A program made the position numbers and the translations under genes. Shown here one piece after another: positions 31,399 through 38,947 of a stretch of 64,000 nucleotides of DNA (its first letter is position 1; every line of letters begins with the position of its first letter). This DNA comes from Alphaproteobacteria bacterium SO-S41. GTDB taxonomy: Bacteria > Pseudomonadota > Alphaproteobacteria > Micropepsales > Micropepsaceae. The notes under the pieces were generated by a model. That model was not told the DNA's origin. It did not search any database and saw only the letters and a program-made list of their open reading frames with translations. The stretch covers positions 3,162,001-3,226,000 of the forward strand of contig AP024629.1 in the NCBI GenBank assembly GCA_019670725.1, in the 5' to 3' direction.

Positions 31399-32265
31399 TC
31401 ACTTCCAATCGTCGGTGATCGGGGTCAGCTTGGTGCCGAAGTCCAGGATGGTGGCGTGCGATTGCACGATCGCCGCGTTCATGTCGCCATAGGCCTCGAT
31501 CATGTCGCCCAGCGCGTCGTGATAGTCGTTGTCGTTGGACAGCGCGGATTCCACCGCGCGCAACGCCGTGTCGAATTCGACCCGCGCGTCATAGGCCGGC
31601 TTCCACGCGGCCTCCAGACTGTCGGCCGTGCCTTCCGCCATCGACTGGGCGTTCACGACATAGCCGCTCAGCGTATCGAACGCGCCGCGCAGGTCGCGGA
31701 TCGAGCTGATCGCATTGTCGACCGCGCCGGTGTCCAGATAACCTGCCGTCTCATTGAACTCGCTGGTCATGGTGCCGGTCTGCTGGTTCTTGGCCTGCTC
31801 CACCATCTTCATCAGGTCGCCGTATTTCCGGCCGAAGGTCTTGGTCGCCTCCAGGGCCTTGGGCATGGAGTCATCCAGATAGCCCTTCGCTGCGGTCAGC
31901 GAGTTGACATCCGGCTTGGTACTGCCGAGCGCGATCGATATGTCGAGCGCTACCTTCTCGTAGTTTGCGATCGCGTCTTTCGGGATCGCCCATTCCACCG
32001 ACAACTCGTCGGCCAGCTGGTGCGAGCCATCCGCTACCGCGTTCACCTGGTCTCTCAGCAAGGACAGCCCGATGCGCAGGTCCGCCACGTCCTTCTTGGG
32101 CTGCTGGCTCTTGCCGGCCTCGATCGAGTCGATGAGCTTGTCGTAGTCCTCCTCCAAGCTCTCCCATGTCGCCTTGGCGTCCTGCACCTTGCCGGCCTGC
32201 GCGGGCAGAACCAGCGCAAATCCAGCCACCGCAAAGACCGCCGCCCCAAACGAAGACCTGACCAT
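31399..32265 (-). CDS. Exported helical protein
   Basis: A 288-residue protein with a signal peptide (to LPAQAGKV, about residue 24) and an almost entirely helical mature part with Asp/Glu/Lys heptads (WESLEEDYDKLIDSIEAGKS). No Cys or catalytic motif is seen. It is upstream of and probably cotranscribed with the propeller gene. The family is not recognised. ATG 32265 follows an in-frame GTG. Confidence 0.6.
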   Translation of the reverse strand: MVRSSFGAAVFAVAGFALVLPAQAGKVQDAKATWESLEEDYDKLIDSIEAGKSQQPKKDVADLRIGLSLLRDQVNAVADGSHQLADELSVEWAIPKDAIANYEKVALDISIALGSTKPDVNSLTAAKGYLDDSMPKALEATKTFGRKYGDLMKMVEQAKNQQTGTMTSEFNETAGYLDTGAVDNAISSIRDLRGAFDTLSGYVVNAQSMAEGTADSLEAAWKPAYDARVEFDTALRAVESALSNDNDYHDALGDMIEAYGDMNAAIVQSHATILDFGTKLTPITDDWK

Positions 32266-32402
32266 CACCGCGCTCCCTTAGCTGTCCTCCCGTAAGGATA
32301 GACTCGCACACGTTGCACGCGACGGGACAAATGCGCGCATCGCACCAACCGTTCCCCGCCAGACGAATCCCGGCTAACCTCCGCCCCTCTCGGGGGACCT
32401 GC

Positions 32403-32978
32403 GTGAAGACACTGCTCAAATGGCTGGCGGCTTTGGTCGTCGGCGTCGCGCTCGGCGCCGGGTCGCTCTGGTACATGGTCTTCAAGGCCAATCCGGCGCC
32501 GATGATCACGGTGGGGATCTGGCACATGAACCCGCTCGCCGGCTCCGCGGCCAGCGACCCCTATTCGCGGCTCTACATCGCCATCACCTCGATCCTCGCG
32601 CTCAACAAGTCCGAGACGATCTATTTCGAGGCGAAGACCGACAATGAAGGCGGCCGCCTCTCCTCGGCCTGCGACTACACGCTGACCGGTCCGCCGCCCG
32701 CGGCGCGCTGGTGGTCGGTCACCGCCTATGGCGACAACGACATGCTGATCCCCACCGAGAGCGCGCGCTATTCGGCCAGCGCCGCCGGCGCGACGACGAA
32801 CGCCGACGGGAATGTCGAGATTGCCCTCACCCCCGCCGGCGACGGCCCGAACGGCATCGCGACCGGCAACGGCAATTTCACGCTGCTGCTCCGCCTCTAC
32901 CAGCCCGCCGAGGACGTTGCGGCGGCGCCGGAAACCGCGCCGCTCTTCACACTGAAGAAGGGGGCGTGCCGGGCATGA
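32403..32978 (+). CDS. Membrane-anchored DUF1214 protein
   Basis: A 191-residue protein with an N-terminal membrane anchor (LLKWLAALVVGVALGAGSLW) and a DUF1214 domain (residues about 80-185: PPPAARWWSVTAYGDNDMLI, GNGNFTLLLRLYQP). DUF1214 is usually the C-terminal half of longer DUF1254-DUF1214 proteins. Here it is separate and overlaps the DUF1254 gene by four bases. The start is GTG 32403, with GGGGGAC a few bases upstream. The function is unknown. Confidence 0.75.
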   Translation: MKTLLKWLAALVVGVALGAGSLWYMVFKANPAPMITVGIWHMNPLAGSAASDPYSRLYIAITSILALNKSETIYFEAKTDNEGGRLSSACDYTLTGPPPAARWWSVTAYGDNDMLIPTESARYSASAAGATTNADGNVEIALTPAGDGPNGIATGNGNFTLLLRLYQPAEDVAAAPETAPLFTLKKGACRA

Positions 32979-33496
32979 AATTCCTCAAATGGCTCTTCGT
33001 CACGCTCATCATCGCCGCGGTCACGCATGGCGCGCTGCTTTATTTCGGGCCCTCGCTCATCATGTCGATGGCGATGGGCCGCATCAGTTCGGCGGCCGGC
33101 GTCAACACCATGCTCGCGCCCCCGCGGCCGACCGCGCAGAACAACACGATCGTCCGCTCTTCGCCCGACCTGCTCTACAATGTCTGCGTCTACGACATTT
33201 CACAGAAGCCGCTGCGCATCTCCGCCGAGGTCCCGCCAGGCACCTACTGGTCGGTCTCGTTCTACGATCTCAACACCAACAATTACCGCGTCATCAATGA
33301 CGGCCAGGCGACCGCCGGCGCGGTCCTGCTGGTGCTGATGAAGGCGGGCTCCACCGCGCCGCCGCCGGCGGGGGCCGAGATCATCACCTCCCCCACCGAA
33401 CGGGGGATTGTCCTCTTCCGCACCCTCATCAACGATGAGAGCCGCTTGACCGAAATCGACGCCGCCCGCCGTCTAGCCAAATGCGCCCCGCTGTAG
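32975..33496 (+). CDS. Membrane-anchored DUF1254 protein
   Basis: A 173-residue protein with an N-terminal anchor (FLKWLFVTLIIAAVTHGALL) and a DUF1254-type domain: STMLAPPRP-type entry, RSSPDLLYNVCVYDISQKPL, PPGTYWSVSFYDLNTNNYRV. The ATG overlaps the previous stop (ATGA). The pair is translationally coupled and probably forms one functional complex. Only 10 bases separate it from the solute-binding protein gene. Confidence 0.75.
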   Translation: MKFLKWLFVTLIIAAVTHGALLYFGPSLIMSMAMGRISSAAGVNTMLAPPRPTAQNNTIVRSSPDLLYNVCVYDISQKPLRISAEVPPGTYWSVSFYDLNTNNYRVINDGQATAGAVLLVLMKAGSTAPPPAGAEIITSPTERGIVLFRTLINDESRLTEIDAARRLAKCAPL

Positions 33497-33506
33497 GAAC
33501 CGCACC

Positions 33507-34466
33507 ATGAAAAGACTTCTCGCCGCCGCTGTTGCCGCCGTGACGCTCCTCGCGCCCGCGCTGGCGCAGGAACTCACCAAGGTCCGCTTCGTCACCGACT
33601 GGAAGGCCCAGGCCGAACAGGGCGGCTTCTACCAGGCGAAGGCCAAGGGTATTTACGAGAAATACGGCCTCGACGTCGAAATCATCCAGGGCGGCGCGTC
33701 GGTCAACGTGCCGCTGCTGCTGGGCTCCGGCCAGGCGGAGTTCGCCATCGGCTCCAACAGCTTCATCCCGCTCAACATGATCGCCGCCGACGTGCCCGCC
33801 GTCGCGGTCGCCGCGATCTTCCAGAAGGACCCGCAGGTCCTCATCACCCACCCCCGCGACGACATCAAGTCGATCGGCGACATGCGCGGCAAGCCGATCA
33901 TGATTTCCGACGCCGCGACCGGCGCCTACTGGATCTGGCTGAAAGCCTCGTTCGGCTTCGACGACTCGCAGATCCGCAAATACACCTTCAACCTCGCGCC
34001 GTTCCTCGCGGATGAAAGCGCGATCCAGCAAGGCTACATCACCTCCGAGCCCTACCAGATCGAGAAGGAAGGCGGCTTCAAGCCGCAACTCTTCCTGCTG
34101 GCGGATGAGAACTACCCCTCCTACGCCAACCTGATCCTGACCACCGATGACATGGCCTCGGCCAAGCCGCTCGTCGTCGTGCATTTCATCCAGGCCTCGA
34201 TCGAGGGCTGGACCGACTACCTCACCGGCGACCCGGCCCCCGGCAATGCGCTGATCAAGGCCGACAACCCCGAAATGACCGACGACCTCATCGCCCAGGC
34301 GATCGTCAAGATGAACGAATACAAACTCGCCACCGCCGGCGACGTGAAACTCGGCACCATGACCGACGAGCGCTGGAAAGCCTTCTTCGAAATCATGTCC
34401 GCCAACGGCGTCTACGACCCCAAACTCGACTGGAAACGCGCCTACACGACGGTGTTTTTGCAGTAA
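33507..34466 (+). CDS. ABC transporter solute-binding protein, NMT1/THI5-SsuA type
   Basis: A 319-residue periplasmic protein. A signal peptide (to ALAQELTK, about residue 21) is followed by the NMT1 fold: VRFVTDWKAQAEQGGFYQAK, AKGIYEKYGLDVEIIQGGAS, LLLGSGQAEFAIGSNSF. Members bind pyrimidine precursors of thiamine, taurine, sulfonates or nitrile-like solutes. The ATPase (35060) and permease (35949) genes that complete the importer follow, with a leftward gene interposed. The substrate is unknown; no TPP riboswitch is visible upstream. Confidence 0.85.
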   Translation: MKRLLAAAVAAVTLLAPALAQELTKVRFVTDWKAQAEQGGFYQAKAKGIYEKYGLDVEIIQGGASVNVPLLLGSGQAEFAIGSNSFIPLNMIAADVPAVAVAAIFQKDPQVLITHPRDDIKSIGDMRGKPIMISDAATGAYWIWLKASFGFDDSQIRKYTFNLAPFLADESAIQQGYITSEPYQIEKEGGFKPQLFLLADENYPSYANLILTTDDMASAKPLVVVHFIQASIEGWTDYLTGDPAPGNALIKADNPEMTDDLIAQAIVKMNEYKLATAGDVKLGTMTDERWKAFFEIMSANGVYDPKLDWKRAYTTVFLQ

Positions 34467-34477
34467 TAGCCCCGCCT

Positions 34478-34564
34478 TGCTCCCCCTGCGCTTGCGGGGG
34501 GAGACAGCCATGTCGTTCGCAGAGCGAACGCCATGGCAGAGGGGGGCGCGTGATCGCCTGAAGC
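34478..34564 (+). repeat. Intergenic hairpin repeat family A, copy 2
   Basis: It starts 12 bases after the stop of the solute-binding protein gene. Order: CTCCCCC/GGGGGGAG hairpin, ACA, variable stem GCCATG/CATGGC (34507-34512 with 34532-34537) with inner CGTTCG/CGAACG, then AGAGGGGGGCGCGTGATC. Confidence 0.85.
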
Positions 34565-34592
34565 ACCGTCACGCCGCTCCCCACCCTGCGCG

Positions 34593-34943
34593 CTAGCCGC
34601 GGACTCCCAGCGCGAACAGTGTCGCGGGAATCAGCAACAGCCCCGCGAAGGTTGTGAGCAGACGGTACTCCAACGGCACCTTTCGGACTGCCATGAACAG
34701 CGTAATGGCGCGTGTCACCACGCCCGTGGCGGCGCTGTAGGCTGCGAGATGCATGAAGACTAAGGCGAATATACTGTTCGGCCCATCGGTCCGCTCGTCG
34801 GACACGGCGCGATCAACGTCGTAGAGCCCATAAACGATCAGCCCGCCAAGCACGACGACGATCACGACAAACGATCGCCATCCGCGCGCAGCCTGCGGCA
34901 TCGCGAATGGCAAAACGCCGAACAGAAGGATAATGGCGAACAC
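34593..34943 (-). CDS. Membrane protein of unknown function
   Basis: A 116-residue protein with four hydrophobic segments (about residues 1-15, 22-42, 58-80 and 94-112), starting [20 protein letters not shown]. No family was recognised. It runs opposite to, and lies between, the binding-protein and ATPase genes of the ABC importer, so it interrupts that operon. Confidence 0.6.
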   Translation of the reverse strand: MFAIILLFGVLPFAMPQAARGWRSFVVIVVVLGGLIVYGLYDVDRAVSDERTDGPNSIFALVFMHLAAYSAATGVVTRAITLFMAVRKVPLEYRLLTTFAGLLLIPATLFALGVRG

Positions 34944-35059
34944 GGCACACCCCGTTGGGTCTTCAGGCGTACCGCGTCCAGGTGAATTCGGCGTTGCCGC
35001 CCGTCACAGCCCTCCCCCATTTTGACATCCCCAAAATTGCTGGCACACAGGGCACGCCC

Positions 35060-35797
35060 ATGCCCGCTCTGACCCTCACCCATCTCTCGCGCACCTTCGC
35101 CAACGGCACCGCCGCGCTCGGCGATCTCAGCGCGACGATCGCCGACGGGGCGTTCGTATCGCTCGTCGGCCCCTCCGGCTGCGGCAAGTCGACCGCGCTC
35201 CGCATCATCGCCGGGCTGGACGAGCCCTCCGCCGGCGCCATCGAATGGCAAGGCGCCCGCCCCGAGATCGGCTTCGTCTTCCAGGAACCGACGCTGATGG
35301 CCTGGGCCAGCGCCGGCCGCAACGTCGCCCTCCCGCTCGAACTCGAAGGCGTCGCCCGCGCCGCCGCCGCCGCGCAGGCCCGCACCGCGCTCGCCAATGT
35401 CGGCCTCGCCGGATTTGAAAAATCGCTGCCTCGCGAGCTGTCCGGCGGCATGCGGATGCGCGTCTCCATCGCCCGCGCCCTCGTCGCCGAGCCCGGCGCG
35501 CTGCTGATGGACGAACCCTTCGCCGCGCTCGACGAGTTCACCCGCGCCAAGCTCAACGACGACCTCCTCGCGCTCTGGACCGCCCAGCGCTTCACCACGC
35601 TCTTCGTCACCCATTCGGTGTTCGAGAGCGTCTACCTCTCCCAGCGTATCATCGTCCTCTCCGGCCGCCCCGGCCGCGTCGTCGCCGACATCGCCAACCC
35701 CGCGCCCTATCCGCGCGGCCAGGCCTATCGCACCTCGCCGGAATTCAACGCCGTCGCCCGCGACGTCCTCGCCGCTTTGACGGAGGCGCACGGATGA
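35060..35797 (+). CDS. ABC transporter ATPase, SsuB/TauB type
   Basis: A 245-residue nucleotide-binding protein. Walker A is GPSGCGKST (residue about 38), the Q-loop is [10 protein letters not shown], the signature is [16 protein letters not shown], Walker B is [13 protein letters not shown] and the switch His is in FVTHSVFES. It fits the nitrate/sulfonate/taurine/thiamine-precursor importer ATPases. ATG 35060 is chosen because the earlier in-frame stretch lacks coding character. Confidence 0.9.
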   Translation: MPALTLTHLSRTFANGTAALGDLSATIADGAFVSLVGPSGCGKSTALRIIAGLDEPSAGAIEWQGARPEIGFVFQEPTLMAWASAGRNVALPLELEGVARAAAAAQARTALANVGLAGFEKSLPRELSGGMRMRVSIARALVAEPGALLMDEPFAALDEFTRAKLNDDLLALWTAQRFTTLFVTHSVFESVYLSQRIIVLSGRPGRVVADIANPAPYPRGQAYRTSPEFNAVARDVLAALTEAHG

Positions 35798-35847
35798 TCT
35801 TCCGTATACGGACTATATGCTACCAAATCTCCCCCCCTTCAAACCTA

Positions 35848-35935
35848 ACCGTCATGGCCGGGCTTGACCCGGCCATCCAGGGGCAACCGCACTGCCGCTC
35901 GCCCCTGGATGGCCGCCTCGAGGGCGGCCATGACG
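35848..35935. repeat. Intergenic palindromic repeat family D
   Basis: CCGTCATGGCCGGGCTTGAC leads into GGCCGGG/CCCGGCC pairing, then CCAGGGGCAA..CGCCCCTGG, and closes GAGGGCGGCCATGAC. It sits between the ATPase and permease genes of one transporter. A partial relative (GGGCTTGACCCGAGG) is at 56896. Confidence 0.7.
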
Positions 35936-35948
35936 AAGAGGTAGAGCA

Positions 35949-36749
35949 ATGAAGAGGCTCATCCACCTCATCCTCCCCATCCTGCTCTTCCTCGCGCTCA
36001 TCTGGTTCTGGGAATGGGCGGTCGGCTATTGGCAGGTGAAGAAATTCGTCCTCCCCGCACCCTCCGCGATCTGGACCGCGCTGGCGCAGGAGGCGTCCGA
36101 CCTCATGGCCGGCAAGCCCGGCACGCTCTTCGCCTCGGCTTTCGCCACCCTGCAGACGACGCTCACCGCCTTCGCCCTCGCGGCGGTTACCGGCATCCTT
36201 CTCGCCGCGCTCTTCGCCTCCAGCCGCCTCGCCGAGGCGATGGTCGCGCCCTACACGGTGATCCTTCAGGTCACGCCCGTCGTCGCGATCGCGCCGCTGG
36301 TGCTCGTCTGGGTCGGGCTCGACAATGCGTGGGTCGCGGTGCTGATCCTCGCCTGGATCGTCGCCTTCTTCCCGGTCCTCGCCAACGCGACCGCGGGCCT
36401 GAAGGCCGCCGATCCGAACCTCCGCGATCTCTTCCGCCTCTATCGCGCCTCGCGCTGGCAGACCTTCACCCGCCTCCTCATCCCCTCCTCGCTCCCCTAT
36501 CTGCTGACGGGCCTGAAGACCGCCGGCGGCCTCGCCCTCATCGGCGCCGTCGTCGCCGAGTTCGCCGCCGCATCCGGCAATTCCGGCGGCCTCGCCTGGC
36601 GCATCCTGGAAGCCGGCAACCGCCTCCAGATCGCCAAGATGTTCGCCGCCCTCATCCTCCTCGCCCTCATGGGCCTCGCGCTCTACGCGATCCTCAGCCT
36701 CATCGAATGGCTGCTCCTCCGCCGCTGGCACGGCGCGGTGGCGCGGTGA
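35949..36749 (+). CDS. ABC transporter permease, SsuC/TauC type
   Basis: A 266-residue integral membrane protein with about six helices. The first is near residues 5-25 (LILPILLFLALIWFWEWAVG). The cytoplasmic EAA-like coupling loop is around DLFRLYRASRWQTFTRLLIP, then SSLPYLLTGLKTA, in the expected place. It should pair with the ATPase at 35060 and the binding protein at 33507 to form the importer. Confidence 0.9.
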   Translation: MKRLIHLILPILLFLALIWFWEWAVGYWQVKKFVLPAPSAIWTALAQEASDLMAGKPGTLFASAFATLQTTLTAFALAAVTGILLAALFASSRLAEAMVAPYTVILQVTPVVAIAPLVLVWVGLDNAWVAVLILAWIVAFFPVLANATAGLKAADPNLRDLFRLYRASRWQTFTRLLIPSSLPYLLTGLKTAGGLALIGAVVAEFAAASGNSGGLAWRILEAGNRLQIAKMFAALILLALMGLALYAILSLIEWLLLRRWHGAVAR

Positions 36750-36767
36750 GCGAGCCGCGCACATTTG

Positions 36768-36893
36768 ATCCTCCCCCGTTTACGGGGGAGGGGGACCGCG
36801 AAGCGGTGGAGGGGGCAACGCGTGGAGCGCTGCGTTTGCCCCCTTCCCCCCGCTGCGCGGGGTACTTCCCCCGCACGCGGGGGAAGATCAACA
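36768..36893. repeat. Intergenic repeat family E (CTCCCCCGTTTACGGGGGAG type)
   Basis: TCCCCCGTTTACGGGGGA is a near-perfect hairpin, followed by GGACCGCGAAGCGGTGGAGG. A second half begins CCCCCTTCCCCCCGCTGCGC and ends CCGCACGCGGGGGAAGATC. Related pieces are at 45006, 49250 and 56549. Confidence 0.75.
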
Positions 36894-36909
36894 GCATCGC
36901 TGGCGCGCC

Positions 36910-37236
36910 ATGACCGAACCCCGCCTCAAATCCGGCCTCTGGGTCGCCGCCTATGTCCGGCGCTGCCATGCCTCAGGCGCGCCCGCCTTCGTCACGCGCA
37001 AGGGCGACGAAGACGCCGGCGCGATCCTGGTCACCATCGACCGGCTCGACCGCACCTTCCGCCTCTACGGCCGCGCCCGCGACGGCCAGGGCGCGCTGGT
37101 CTTCGCCCCGCTCACCGACTGGGTCGACACCGAACAGCTCCAGATCGCCATCGACCGGCAGACGAAATACGACCCCGACCTCTGGCTTGTCGCGGTGGAG
37201 AGCAAAACGGGCGACGCGTTCCTGGGCGAGTATTGA
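36910..37236 (+). CDS. DUF1491 family protein
   Basis: A 108-residue protein conserved in alphaproteobacteria. Diagnostic parts are LKSGLWVAAYVRRCHASGAP, FVTRKGDEDAGAILVTIDR and the ending RQTKYDPDLWLVAVESKTGD. The fold and function are unknown. It stands alone between repeats. Confidence 0.85.
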   Translation: MTEPRLKSGLWVAAYVRRCHASGAPAFVTRKGDEDAGAILVTIDRLDRTFRLYGRARDGQGALVFAPLTDWVDTEQLQIAIDRQTKYDPDLWLVAVESKTGDAFLGEY

Positions 37237-37304
37237 TCCGAATGAGGGATAGCGGCCCCAGGCCCGCGCCCTACGCTCGCGCGATGTCCCGGACAGGAAT
37301 CCCC

Positions 37305-37805
37305 ATGCGCCTCGCTTTCTCGCTCTTCGCCGCCGCCGCGCTTCTCGCCGGCGCGACCACCGCTGAGGCCGCCTCGGGCGCGCAGTGGAACGCCCGCGAT
37401 CCCGTCACCGACTGTCCCGAATTCCGCGACGCCGAACCGCCGGGCAATGACGGCGTCGTCGCCCTCTTCCGCTGCTCGCGCGAGGAGATCACCTCAGGCG
37501 ACGAACTCTGGCTGGTCGAGGACCCCGTGATCCAGGTCGGCGAAGGCCGCCCGAACGGCGGCTACAACGAAATGATGTCGATGCCCAACGCCGACACGAC
37601 CAAGCCCGTCTACCCGCTCACGGGATCGTGGACCTGGTTCACCTGCCGCGACCCCAAATATACCAAGGACGCCGCCCTCAACTGCTCCCGCGCCGAGGTG
37701 ACGAAAGCGCAAGGCGCCTGCTGGATGACCACCGACGGAGTCTGGCGCTGCAACATGACCGGCACCACCGGTGCGCGCACCGAAGGACACGCCCCGCCGA
37801 GGTGA
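37305..37805 (+). CDS. Exported hypothetical protein
   Basis: A 166-residue protein with a signal peptide (AFSLFAAAALLAGATTAEAA) and a mature part with six Cys (TDCPEF, FRCSREE, FTCRDP, NCSRAE, ACWMTT, WRCNMTG), probably three disulfides. No family was recognised. ATG 37305 is chosen to fit the signal peptide; ATG 37284 is an alternative. Confidence 0.65.
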   Translation: MRLAFSLFAAAALLAGATTAEAASGAQWNARDPVTDCPEFRDAEPPGNDGVVALFRCSREEITSGDELWLVEDPVIQVGEGRPNGGYNEMMSMPNADTTKPVYPLTGSWTWFTCRDPKYTKDAALNCSRAEVTKAQGACWMTTDGVWRCNMTGTTGARTEGHAPPR

Positions 37806-37819
37806 GGCGGCGCTGATCG

Positions 37820-37838
37820 TCCCCCGTCTGCAGGGGGA
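37820..37838. terminator. Hairpin between convergent genes
   Basis: TCCCCC-GTCTGCA-GGGGGA forms a 6-bp GC-rich stem in the 44-base gap between the exported-protein gene and the antitoxin gene, which converge. There is no U-run, so Rho-independent activity is uncertain. Confidence 0.4.
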
Positions 37839-37849
37839 TGAGGGGTGCT

Positions 37850-38230
37850 TCAACCCCCGCGGTCTGTCCGCTTCGCCGCTGGTTTGGACCGTAGCGCGGC
37901 CACCGTCGCCGTTTTGGCGCGGCGCGCACGCTCGACCTTTTGCGGCTCGACCGCCTCGAACCGCACGCGCATCCCCAACGCCCGCCCGACCTTGACCACC
38001 GTGTCGAAGCTCGGGTTGCCCTCGCCCGACAGCGCTTTGTGCAGGCCGGCTCGCGTGACGCCAGTCTCGCGCGCCAGCTCGCTGAAGTTCCGCGCCCGCG
38101 CGACCGCACCCAGCGCCCGCGCGATGACCGCCGCTTCTCCGGTGGCGGCGGCCTCCTCAAGATAGGCCGCGATCACCTCCGGCGAGGTCAGATACTCCGC
38201 CGCATCGAAGCGGGTAAATGTCTCGGCCAT
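37850..38230 (-). CDS. HigA-like antitoxin (addiction-module antidote, HTH)
   Basis: A 126-residue protein. The N-terminal part (DAAEYLTSPEVIAAYLEEAA) and the HTH (FSELARETGVTRAGLHKALS, then NPSFDTVVKVGRALGMRVRF) match the putative addiction module antidote family. A Lys/Arg/Ala-rich tail follows. Its ATG shares one base with the toxin stop (TGATG), so it is translated second, in the toxin-first order of HigBA-like modules. It should neutralise the toxin and repress the operon. Confidence 0.85.
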   Translation of the reverse strand: MAETFTRFDAAEYLTSPEVIAAYLEEAAATGEAAVIARALGAVARARNFSELARETGVTRAGLHKALSGEGNPSFDTVVKVGRALGMRVRFEAVEPQKVERARRAKTATVAALRSKPAAKRTDRGG

Positions 38231-38526
38231 CAGCCCCTCCATTCCTTTGCCAGCGACTTCGCCTTGGCGATATCCCGGCGCTGGGTTGACTTGTCGCCGC
38301 CACACAGCATGACCGCGATCACCTTGCCGTCCTGCAGATAATAGAGCCGATAGCCCGGCCCATGGGTGATCCGCATTTCCGAAATCCCATCGCCCACCGG
38401 TTTCACGTCGCCGGGATTGCCGGTCGCCAGCCGATCGAGCCGCGTCAGGACCAGCACCCGCGCCCGGGCATCGCGCAATCCGGCCAGCCACCTTGCGAAG
38501 GTCGCGGACTGGACGATCTCCATCAT
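38230..38526 (-). CDS. HigB/RelE-like toxin (addiction-module killer protein)
   Basis: A 98-residue protein of the RelE-like fold: FARWLAGLRDARARVLVLTR, MRITHGPGYRLYYLQDGKVI, LCGGDKSTQRRDIAKAKSLA. The last segment, with GDK-tqrrDI-kA, is the signature of the phage-derived Gp49-like/HigB killer group that cleaves mRNA on ribosomes. Tandem ATGs at 38526 and 38523 are both possible starts. Confidence 0.85.
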   Translation of the reverse strand: MMEIVQSATFARWLAGLRDARARVLVLTRLDRLATGNPGDVKPVGDGISEMRITHGPGYRLYYLQDGKVIAVMLCGGDKSTQRRDIAKAKSLAKEWRG

Positions 38527-38527
38527 C

Positions 38528-38563
38528 TGTATACTGTGGTATGCATTAACGCATATGTCAACT
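38528..38563 (-). promoter_or_regulatory. Toxin-antitoxin operator/promoter
   Basis: The 9-bp arms TGTATACTG (38528-38536) and CAGTATACA (38555-38563) form a perfect inverted repeat directly upstream of the toxin ATG, with an inner TATGC/GCATA pair. This is the expected place for autoregulatory binding by the antitoxin complex; the TATAC runs supply promoter-like sequence. Confidence 0.65.
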
Positions 38564-38579
38564 GCAGTATACACTGATT

Positions 38580-38757
38580 GATCTTCCCCGACGGGGGAAG
38601 GGGGCGCTCGCCGCGGGCGAGCGCGAGGGGCCGGATGCAGCGCGCCGCCCTCCCCGCCTACCCTGCGTGTCATGGTCCGCGAAGGCGGACATCCACGGCT
38701 TCAGGGCGGCTCAAAGTCGTGGATGGTGTGCCTTCGCAGACCATGACAGCTCTATCG
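38580..38757. repeat. Mixed intergenic repeats
   Basis: GATCTTCCCCGACGGGGGAA and GCGCTCGCCGCGGGCGAGCG are hairpins of family E type. GTCATGGTCCGCGAAGGCGG to GCCTTCGCAGACCATGAC (about 38671-38749) is a long palindromic element related to family C. No gene is seen in the roughly 370 bases before prfC. Confidence 0.6.
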
Positions 38758-38947
38758 CTGCCCTGCTCCGCCCACCCCCAAACTTGACCTCGCCCCCGCC
38801 TTCCCCCATATCCCGCGCGCTGGCGCATCCGCCGGCCAAGGGATCACGACCCATGAAGGGTTTCGCGGCGATCGGATTGTAACGCGCTGACCTCGCCGTC
38901 AGCCGCTTCCGCACGCCTGCATCCTTCCCTTCCTGAAAGTTCCGCCC

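Noticed and set aside
33480-33510. TPP riboswitch upstream of the THI5-like binding protein
   Set aside because: Only 10 bases separate it from the previous gene, and no thi-box sequence is visible.
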